Shown here: piece after piece, positions 56,655 through 64,000 of the stretch
Position numbering within the stretch: the first letter of the stretch is position 1
How the letters are laid out: each line of letters starts with the position of its first letter
Assembly: GCA_951213105.1 (NCBI GenBank)
Contig: OX578136.1
Coordinates: forward strand, 157,301,178 to 157,365,177
Length of the DNA: 64,000 nt
From: Amaurobius ferox
Taxonomy: Eukaryota; Arthropoda; Arachnida; Araneae; Amaurobiidae
Reading direction: 5' to 3'
Made by a program: the position numbers and the translations under genes
Notes under the pieces: generated by a model
Seen by the model: the letters and a program-made list of their open reading frames with translations, nothing else
Databases searched by the model: none
What the model was told of the DNA's origin: nothing

Positions 56655-56756
56655 GAACCTTCTCGATATAACGAATATTCTTTCAGATACCAGTTCCGTC
56701 TGGAAGGTTCTACGGAGAATATATAAAATGAGACATTGCCCTGTTGGAGAGCAGTG
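56655..56756 (+). promoter_or_regulatory. Heat-shock-type promoter candidate: three HSE modules, TATA, initiator
   Basis: Three GAAnnTTC modules stand at 56655 (GAACCTTC), 56673 (GAATATTC) and 56703 (GAAGGTTC). A strong TATA box TATATAAAA is at 56720-56728, and an arthropod initiator CAGT at 56752-56755 lies 32 bp after the TATA start, the normal spacing. The downstream 150 bp are rich in A (aagctcaaagtaaacaaaaa at ~56877), like the untranslated leaders of hsp70 genes. No Hsp coding sequence follows, so the gene could be missing, rearranged or not a chaperone. Confidence 0.5.
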
Positions 56757-57085
56757 AACGTGATACGAGTTACATTGAATTGTAAAGCGTGTTACGAACG
56801 CATTCTCTAGAATCGTTGGTGTATACGCAGGGTGCAAGAACGAATCCAAGTTCATGGATAACCTACGTCTATTGACAAGCTCAAAGTAAACAAAAACAGT
56901 ATACAATCAAACAGTACTTAAATGCTCCACTAATTTCAGAGAATAAGCGATTCTCTAAATGTTGACGAAAGTAATTTCACAAAACAGTAGCTACTATTCT
57001 CAAAACATAGCAAAAATCACAGTCCAATGTAGCTCGTGCCACGTCCATTCTCCAACTCTCAACTCCCAACTGTTCTCTCCGATGC

Positions 57086-57103
57086 TTCTGGAACATCCCG
57101 GAA
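57086..57103. promoter_or_regulatory. Second heat-shock element array
   Basis: TTCTGGAACATCCCGGAA is four alternating 5-bp units (TTC, GAA, TCC, GAA) with one mismatch to a four-unit HSE. It lies about 350 bp downstream of the candidate promoter. Confidence 0.45.
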
Positions 57104-57204
57104 GCCGCCAAATTGGTGATAAAGCGCCAAATATGGCAACTATTTTTCGACCTTGGACGTTTAGTAGCACTGAGCTCACGTCACAACTACGTCATTTGTC
57201 ACAT

Positions 57205-57262
57205 TGACGTCACGTCACACTGACGCCATGCGTCATCCTGACGTCATGTCGCACTGACGTCA
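57205..57262. promoter_or_regulatory. CRE cluster: three TGACGTCA octamers and one variant
   Basis: TGACGTCA is present at 57205, 57239 and 57255, and TGACGCCA at 57221. The spacing is 16, 18 and 16 bp, so the motif lies on a ~17-bp tandem repeat. TGACGTCA is the palindromic binding site of CREB/ATF factors. Whether it is used here is unknown. Confidence 0.55.
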
Positions 57263-57419
57263 TGCACTGTATTTTCTTCGCCTAGCCTTCGAGTCAGACG
57301 ACAAAGACTGCGCTAAATTGAACATTGGGCGTTTGCAACAAGTACGTCAATATTTTGAGAATAGTGTCATCTGTTTAGTGAAATGAGTGAAACATTTTAT
57401 TGCTGTTTTACTATAGCTG

Positions 57420-57600
57420 GCAGTTTTTTTAGTAATCTTGTCAGACAGTTATCAAGCTATTCGCTGCATATTGCTCCTATTTACACTGTGCTTGTAAATG
57501 CGCGTACTTGTTGTCCAGAAATTTGGACTCCTTTTTGTATCCTGAGCATACACTTACGATTTCAGAGAACACGACATAACAATACTGATGAACGGCTTGG
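57420..57600 (+). repeat. Dispersed repeat R7, copy 2
   Basis: This is the partner of 51875-52050. The 111-codon frame 57383-57718 runs through it and has no recognised domain. Confidence 0.6.
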
Positions 57601-58230
57601 AAATCACTACTGTCTCATTGGTTTGCGAGAATTTGACGATTTCTTTTTTGTCGACCCAGGAGTACAGATTTCGCCTCTCGTAACAAAAGAAGGGTTCCTC
57701 CAAGCTAGACGAGGATAAATTTTGATTTGAACGACCGTTGAAACCACTCTGTCAAAATATGTTTGAAAAAGAAGGGAGATTGAACGAGAGTGAAAATGGG
57801 TATAATTTTTCTTACCGCTGGGAATTTTTCGTAATCTGTTATTACTCCACGTATTTTTCTATTTCTACTTTTTCGTTGTCTGCTCAATATTCAATTTTTT
57901 TGGACCACCCAGGAAATATCGTTATCGCATTTCTTGCTTTTTGAAAACTTGGTGGCTTTAGTTTGAATAATGGTTTTTTGATGGACTTCCTTATTAAAAC
58001 ATTCTTCTGTACGGACAGGAAGATGATGAGATTAAGCTCATCATCCATCACAGTTGCAGAGTTGTCCGTAGGTTTTTGTAATATTAACAGTCGACACGCT
58101 TGTCTAAAATCTTTCAAATGTAAGGAAATTGTTGTCGTAAAAAGTGTTTACAGGCGACAAAATGGCACAATACTCAGACAATAAGGCGCCAAAATTTATT
58201 ATATGGGCGGACAGTAATTTATGATCAAAG
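57601..58230. other. Unassigned
   Basis: Overlapping frames of 60-77 codons are without recognisable content. Confidence 0.35.
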
Positions 58231-58320
58231 CAATAAATGATGACATCACGGCACATGAGGTTTGCTAACTTTCAACTCCGTCAGCTATTATAAGAGATTC
58301 TCCAATGGAAGGCCCCTCAC

Positions 58321-58363
58321 ATGCCTGTGAGCCAATAGGAACACAGATGCCTGAGAGCCAATG
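58321..58363. promoter_or_regulatory. Tandem CCAAT-box words
   Basis: A 16-bp word atgcctg.gagccaat occurs twice (58321-58336 and 58348-58362), each ending in a CCAAT box. The surroundings to 58420 are GC-richer than average. They may belong to a promoter, but no transcript can be tied to them. Confidence 0.3.
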
Positions 58364-58420
58364 AGCAGCTAGGGGGGAGAAGCTGGCACGTAACCCCCAT
58401 GCAATGCATGAAACATTCAG

Positions 58421-59730
58421 TTCAATTTTGAATTCCAATTTTGCATTCCATTCCTTGCAAGCAGTGCAATATGCCGTGTTGTGAAAAGATTTATAGTATT
58501 TAAAATCGCCTTATGGAAAAGTGATTTTGTGAGTCATACAAAAGTACAACTACGAATCCCAAAAGGAGCGTAATAACCCTACCAATTACGCCAAATGATG
58601 AGCACAAAAGAGAGCAAGGTAACCTTTTATGTATCTTGTCCGAGGAGATAGCATAATTTGTGTTTAAGTCAAGTACAAAAAGTAACCACTATATTACAGC
58701 CACGGCTTTCAGCAGGATACTCTGTAATAATTAGTAATGGATGATGTACGTTATTTAATAATGAGAATATTTAACATTAGTAATAATTATAATAAAATTC
58801 AAGTTTGACTAAATAAGTCTCTTTATTGTGCTAAGTGTAAATGATTGTTAATCACTTTATTTTCAGATAACACCGGACTACAAACAATGGCGGGTAATCA
58901 CAACGGCAATTATTATGTAAATTTACGACACGGCAGTCACAAGAAAACTACTTATAATTATCGCCACAGTGTAATGTGTGACCTTCCCTATTAATAAAAA
59001 TTTATGCCGAAATAATGCCATTTTTTGCAGTTAATAAGAATTGAAATACCAAAATATATCTGAAGTGTGTCTCCCCCGAGTTTCTCTTACATTCCAAAGT
59101 GCTGAATTCTACTTGTATCACAATCATTATTGGATTGAAATGAATATTTATTTTTTTTTTCGATTTCCTAATTAAGTTTTTGGTTTTAAAATATTTCGTA
59201 GAAATTCTTTAATACGGCATTTTCTTTAAATTGACAATAGCTTAGTAACGTCAATAAATTGGCTATACTTGTGTTATATCTGCTAATGTAAACTATCCTG
59301 ACAGCAATAATATCTATAGCGTACTTCGGATTGCCAATTTGCTTCATTATCCTTACTGTTTCTAGAATTACCATTGTTTTCCATAGGAAAAAATACTAAA
59401 ATCTCAAAATTCGAATAATTCTTATTCTAATCATGAGAATGGCTAAAAGATCTGTATAATTATAATTCTTTACATAATTTATCTACACATAAATTTGCAT
59501 AGCTCTACAAACATTCGTTTTCGCGTTATCTTGTCCAGGCGTCACAGACATCCTTCCCAAAATGTTCTAAGTTTAGGATGTCTTAAAAAGAGCTCACCCG
59601 TCAAATTTCTACAATTCTAAAATTTTTGCAAAAACAATAACTTCTCCCATTAATATCATGAGAAAGTATAAATGTTTATACAATAAAATAGAACAATTCT
59701 AAATTCGTTATAAATGTGAATCTACATGTG
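58421..59730. other. Unassigned AT-rich region
   Basis: No gene or repeat is recognised. Confidence 0.4.
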
Positions 59731-59824
59731 AGACCAGGAGACACCATATGCAGTTTTTCATGTTTACGACGAAATAAACCGCATACTTTTAGTCACCGTT
59801 TTATGAGTCTGGGCCCGAAAAGTT

Positions 59825-60088
59825 ATGACCTCCAATAAATGCAATTCACGCAAATTGCAGGTGTGGTTGGGGCAAAATATCCTAGAGTCAAGACTTAAAC
59901 CAAGCTTCATTGAAACTGAAAGAGCCAATAATGCAAAGATACGACATCGCACTGAGGAGCATCCAGTGACAGCAAGGAGGGCGTACTTGAACCCCAGGCC
60001 AACTGATGAGGCTGCAAGGAAGAAAGTCAACGAATATGATGAAATGATTACTTTAGAGTTGAAGAGAGAGAGAGAGACCTGGTTTTAA
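59825..60088 (+). CDS. Possible terminal exon, charged small protein end, unrecognised
   Basis: The open frame has 87 codons. Within it cacgcaaattgcag (to about 59860) would be a 3' splice site, so the exon may begin at gtgtggttgg (VWLGQNILESRLKPSF). The rest is strongly charged (TERANNAKIRHRTEEH, NPRPTDEAARKKVNEYDEM, KRERE) and looks like a helical or coiled tail. It ends at a TAA at 60086. A polyadenylation signal AATAAA lies at 60350. Codon and base composition differ from the AT-rich flanks. I recognise no family and cannot place other exons. The upstream frame contains stops, consistent with an intron. Confidence 0.4.
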   Translation: MTSNKCNSRKLQVWLGQNILESRLKPSFIETERANNAKIRHRTEEHPVTARRAYLNPRPTDEAARKKVNEYDEMITLELKRERETWF

Positions 60089-60349
60089 GTAGTCGTTATT
60101 TATTTTGAGTATTTGTGTATATAGAATGTTATTGTAAAAGACGAAGTCTGACTCCAAATATCAGAAAAACAATCGGAAAAGGTGATAGTCATGCTGAGCT
60201 ACAGACCCGTGCCAGTCTTCATGTATGTTAGGTCAATTTTTGATCTTTAGTATAAGATTCAAAAGATCTGGTCTCACACTGCGCTTTTCTCCTCCTTAAG
60301 CGTTTGTTATTAATTCATGTAAATTTAATCATAATAATATAGAGGTGTG

Positions 60350-60355
60350 AATAAA
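60350..60355 (+). terminator. Polyadenylation signal AATAAA downstream of the possible exon
   Basis: It lies about 260 bp after the stop codon. In AT-rich DNA this hexamer also occurs by chance. Confidence 0.25.
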
Positions 60356-60714
60356 TGATAATTTATTTTAAAGGTTGAAATGTGGATTTTAATGTTTAGT
60401 GTTTTTATTTAATGATTATGTTAAAGAACTCGTACAAAGAAGTAATGGTAAGTTTTGCGGCCATGATAGCGATGTGCAAATGTTACAATTCACGATCCTA
60501 CTAACCTATCATGATATTACTACTTTTTCACCACACTACTAAAACTAATTACCCGGCGTGTTGCAAGGGTCCTAAATAAGCGAGTACTACTTATAAATAA
60601 ATAAATAAGCACCCGCTACTTAAATAATAGCTTTACGTTCCAAATTGTGCTCTCCGAAAAAAATGAGGAGGGAGGACGTGGCTTAGACCCCTAGACAGGC
60701 ATCAGCAGAAAAAT
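60356..60714. other. Unassigned
   Basis: Nothing is recognised. Confidence 0.4.
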
Positions 60715-61065
60715 CCACCGTAAGAAGACCGAATCCGTAACGCGTGCGGAGACTTCATAGAAGATTTTTTGCGATCTCTTGAAAAATTACAAAAATTAAA
60801 ATTGCTTATGAAATCGAAAAACACATTTTTGATAGAATGCTAAGATATATGCAGGATTTTTAGCCAGATTATAGAATTGTGCTACTCTCAACTTTTCAGA
60901 TGTGTCGATATATAATATCAGATAACGTAAAATATGCAAATTTTGATGCATTTATAAAATAAATAAATGAAGGAATTATCCTACGGATTCGATTCAAACA
61001 TTGTTGGAAAGAACGGTCTTCGGTCTTGCCGATGGTGTCAAGATGGAAATATTATTTTTGGTCGT
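60715..61065 (-). repeat. Dispersed repeat R8, copy 2 (inverted relative to 10935-11290)
   Basis: The reverse complement follows the order of the first copy, for example ccatcttgacac, ctttccaac, ggataattcctt, ttacgttatctga and tcttagcattct. Confidence 0.6.
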
Positions 61066-61204
61066 TAACCTTTTGGAAGGAATGCTAACCTTTTGTTAAG
61101 GAACCGATGTATTTGAAAATGCTAAAACATAAAGTAAACAAAAAAAACTAATTCGAATTTTAATAAAATATATACATATAACGTCGAGGTTACACTTTCC
61201 CCGA

Positions 61205-62853
61205 TCCTGAAGTATATATATACTAATTGCCAAATGTCCGGCTGTCTGTCTGTCTGTTCGTTTGTCACGCTTTTTTAGGCACTTCCCGAATATATAGAGA
61301 CCTGCAATTTGGTCGATCGTTCGATAAAACCCCCTGGAAAAACCGAATTTGTCGAAAACGTTCCCTAGAGGGGGTGCTCCACACCAAAACGTTCGAAAAG
61401 GGAAATGATAGGAAAGCATGCTTTGTCATAAGATAGAGACTTCAAATTTGGTGTATGGGTAAATCGTTCGAAAGAAAGAAAGAAAGAAAGAAAGTATGCA
61501 ATTTCAGATTTCCAATACTTTCTACTTAAGGGGGTGCCGCATACCAAAATGTTCGATTTACCGAATAAATGAGAAAGGGCTCCTTTAAAATTTGATAGAA
61601 GCTTGAAATTTGGTATATGGGCTAATCATTTGACGAAAACACCCAAGACGAATATAGTTTTTCAAAAATGTTCGTTTAAGGGGTGCTCCAGAGTAAAACG
61701 TTCGAAAAGTGAATTGATAAAAAAACATGCTTCAGAATGAGATTGAGCTTTCATATTTGGTGTAATGGTAGATAGTTTGGAAGGAAGAAAGTGTGCAATT
61801 TCAGTTTTCCAATATTTTCTACTTTAGGGGGTGTCGCACACAAAAATGTTAGATTTTCGGAATAAAGTAAAAACACTCCTTTTAGAACGTAATAGAGGCT
61901 TGATATTTGGTATATGGGCGAATCATTTAATAGAAAACTCAAGAAGAATGGAGTTTTTCAAAAATATATATTTAGGGATGGGGGTGCGGGGTACTCCACA
62001 GAAAAACATTCGAAAAGTGAAATGATAGAAAAAGCATACTTCGCGATAAGATAGACTTCAAATTTGGTATACGTGTAGATAATTAGAAAAGAAGAATGTG
62101 TGCAATTTCAATTTTCCAACATTTGCTATCGTAGGGAGTGCCGCACACTAAAATGTTCGATTTGACAAACAAATGAAAAACTCCTCATTTACAATGTGAT
62201 AGAGGCTTGAAATTTAGTATATGGGGTAATCATTTGATAAAAAAAACCTACGATTATTACGGTTTTTCAGAAATGATCATTTAAGGGGGTGCAACACAGA
62301 CAAACGTTCGAAATATGAAGTGAGAGAAAAACATGCTTCACGATAGAATAAAGACATCAAATTTGGTGTACTGGTAGATAGTTTGAAAGGAAGAAAGAAT
62401 GCATTTTCAGATTTCCTATATTTGCAACTTTAGGCGGTGCCGAACACCTATATGTTCGATTTTTGGAATAAATGAAACACACTTCCTTTAAATGTGATAG
62501 AGGCTTGATATTTGGTATATGGGCCAATCATCTGATAAGAAACCCAAGGCGAACAGAGGTTTTCAGAAATGTCCATTTATGGGTGTGCTCCACAGAAAAA
62601 CGTTCGAAAGGGGAGATGATACATAAAATAGTATGTTCCGGAAGGAGATAGACTTTCATTTGGTGTACTGGTAGGTAGTTCTAAAGGAAGACGTGCGCAA
62701 TTTAAAATTTACAATATTTTCTTCTTTACGGGGTTCCACATACTGAAATATTTGATTTGCTGAATAAATGTGAAACGCGAATTATTTAAAAAATGCCAAT
62801 ATTCAGTGATTGAGTATTGCGAGATCGTTGAGTTTCAACGGGTATTCGGCTAG
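61205..62853 (+). mobile_element. Helitron-like non-autonomous element with ~300-bp internal repeats
   Basis: The proposed left end is TCCTGAAG after an A. The right end is CTAG (62850-62853) before a T. A perfect 6-bp hairpin CGTTGA-gtt-TCAACG (62826-62840) lies 9 bp before CTAG. These are the structural marks of Helitrons: TC start, 3' hairpin, CTRR end, insertion between A and T without duplication. The interior consists of about five diverged ~300-bp units, each with two halves. One half is marked by 'aatttggtatatgggctaat', the other by 'ttggtgta.tggtagatag', along with 'gggggtgccgcacac' and 'aaaacgttcgaaaagtgaa'. A GAAA run lies at 61470-61494. No Rep/helicase is encoded. Confidence 0.6.
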
Positions 62854-62906
62854 TATATGTGTCAAATATGGCGTACGATGCTTAGATTTTCAGCCACAAA
62901 CCGCGT

Positions 62907-62907
<1 letters not shown>

Positions 62908-62937
<30 letters not shown>

Positions 62938-62939
62938 CG

Positions 62940-62970
<31 letters not shown>

Positions 62971-62990
62971 ACACACACACACACACACAC
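62908..62990. repeat. (CACG)n / (CA)n microsatellite
   Basis: CACG units grade into CA repeats. The two His-Thr frames are artefacts. Confidence 0.97.
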
Positions 62991-63293
62991 TTCCTTCTAT
63001 TATGTAAGATTACAGGTATCGTCATTAATGTTGAAAATATTTATTGAAGTTTAAAAACTTCATCGTGAAAGTGGATTAAGCGAAAGATTCATTCAGTATT
63101 TTAAAATGCTTTCTTAATTTTTTTCAAGACATTATCATAATTTAATAACCTTGTAGTCATACGATAAATTGTAACAAGCGGCACGCAAGGACTGGTAAGG
63201 AGCAATCCGTTTTCAAGATATTGCCGCATTTTGGTGGAATATTTGTCGTCATTTAGGCATCGCCTATCACTCCCATGAAAAAGAAATCAAAAA
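62991..63293. other. Unassigned
   Basis: Nothing is recognised. Confidence 0.4.
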
Positions 63294-63799
63294 CCCTAGT
63301 AGCATGCGAATATTGGTTCAATATTGGGCCAATATTATATATCTTTGCATTTCATTGGAAATATTTCCAACTTAACACTAATATTGGGAATGCATTGATC
63401 GCCAATATTGATATAGATATTGCCGTTACATTGAAAATATGTTCAATATTTGAGATAGATTGGCAACCAATACTACCCAAATATTGGGCATATATTGACC
63501 ACCAATATGATCTAGATAATATTAGTAATCAATATTTTTGCATTATTACGCCAGTATTGGCGGTACAGTGAAAATATTTCTAATACTTACCTAATATTGG
63601 TTGCCAATATATTCTAAATACTGGGTTTGTATTTTTATGCCAATATTACCTATAAACATAAAATACCTATACATATTACCTATAAACTGGCCAAGCAACA
63701 TTGGCCTAATATTGTTAAAATGCCCTTATTTTCATATTGGATCAGTATTAGGTCTATATTGGCTGATAATATTGGGTCAATATTGGCATGCTACTAGGG
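63294..63799. mobile_element. Palindromic MITE filled with AATATTGG words
   Basis: The ends CCCTAGTAGCATGCGAATAT and (complement of the right end) CCCTAGTAGCATGCCAATAT are inverted repeats. The interior has more than a dozen CCAATATTG / AATATTGG words in both orientations, so each half can fold on the other. No transposase is present. The flanking dinucleotides aa/aa could be the duplication. The superfamily is not certain. The frames of 70-98 codons are a by-product of the repeats. Confidence 0.75.
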
Positions 63800-63871
63800 A
63801 AAGTACTGTTTAATTTTGTACAATAAATTTCGTTTGTTTAATATTTACAAACGACAACTCCAAAATAAAAA
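63800..63871. other. Spacer
   Basis: This is a short AT-rich spacer with nothing recognised. Confidence 0.5.
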
Positions 63872-64000
63872 ATCTGATGTGGGCAGCACATGACTTTCCT
63901 TATATAATGCAATGAATTTACTACTTTTACCGTAAATAGAAATAGGTTATTCTTCCAAGATACTGAAATTTCGTAAATGAGTCGCCATTTTCATTGATTT
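63872..64000 (+). mobile_element. F2 family interspersed repeat, copy 7, cut by the window edge
   Basis: It starts ATCTGATGTGGGCAGCACAT, then GACTTTCCTTATATAATGCA, and runs to the end of the window at 'gtcgccattttcattgattt'. Confidence 0.85.

Larger units (their letters stand above)
56757..57419. other. Possible transcribed leader region, otherwise unassigned
   Basis: Between and around the HSE and CRE clusters the sequence is less AT-rich. The minus frame of 123 codons (56535-56906) crosses the promoter-like stretch and is not supported. No coding sequence is recognised. Confidence 0.3.

Overview
This window is AT-rich, non-coding eukaryotic DNA, and I could identify no intact host protein-coding gene in it. 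Long CA/GT and TA microsatellites, tRNA- and 5S-derived SINEs, Penelope-like elements, mariner, hAT, P-like and Helitron-type elements, and several satellite arrays point to an arthropod. A chelicerate, possibly a web-building spider, is my best guess from the mixture of elements. That guess is impression, not proof.

Layout. 0-8 kb: a tRNA-derived SINE, the first copy of an abundant interspersed family (called F1 here), a 1-kb GGTAAC-type tandem array growing out of a dispersed repeat, and a 2.06-kb satellite of 66/132-bp units. 8-15 kb: a P-like non-autonomous transposon carrying a THAP exon, then mostly unassigned AT-rich DNA with one promoter-like spot near 9.36 kb. 15-18 kb: a dimeric SINE made of a complete 5S rRNA head joined to a tRNA-like unit, then a decayed canonical Penelope element split by a second abundant family (F2). 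18-27 kb: truncated SINE, F1 and F-like copies, 40-bp and ~200-bp tandem arrays. 27.5-29.9 kb: a nearly intact Penelope-like element whose GIY-YIG nuclease lies in front of the reverse transcriptase, the permuted order known for Naiad elements. 31-40 kb: a micro-truncated SINE, a 22-bp array, a second 5S-headed SINE family, a broken hAT transposase, a hAT-type MITE, F2, a 44-bp array and another SINE. 41-56 kb: a catalytically gutted mariner with a nested P-like element, several F1/F2 copies, and long CA arrays inside F2. 56-60 kb: little recognisable repeat, with heat-shock-element and CRE-like clusters and one possible terminal exon. 61-64 kb: a Helitron-like element built of ~300-bp repeats, a palindromic AATATTGG-filled MITE, and the start of another F2 copy.

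How the parts relate. The SINEs carry their own RNA polymerase III promoters (5S box A/IE/C and tRNA A/B boxes) and show perfect or near-perfect 11-16 bp target duplications, so a LINE-type machinery moved them. The P-like, mariner, hAT and MITE copies are non-autonomous or broken and depended on transposases elsewhere. F1 and F2 share outer terminal sequence, a 3' hairpin and an internal microsatellite, and make up more than a tenth of the window. Most reading frames over 60 codons lie inside repeats or microsatellites and are not genes.
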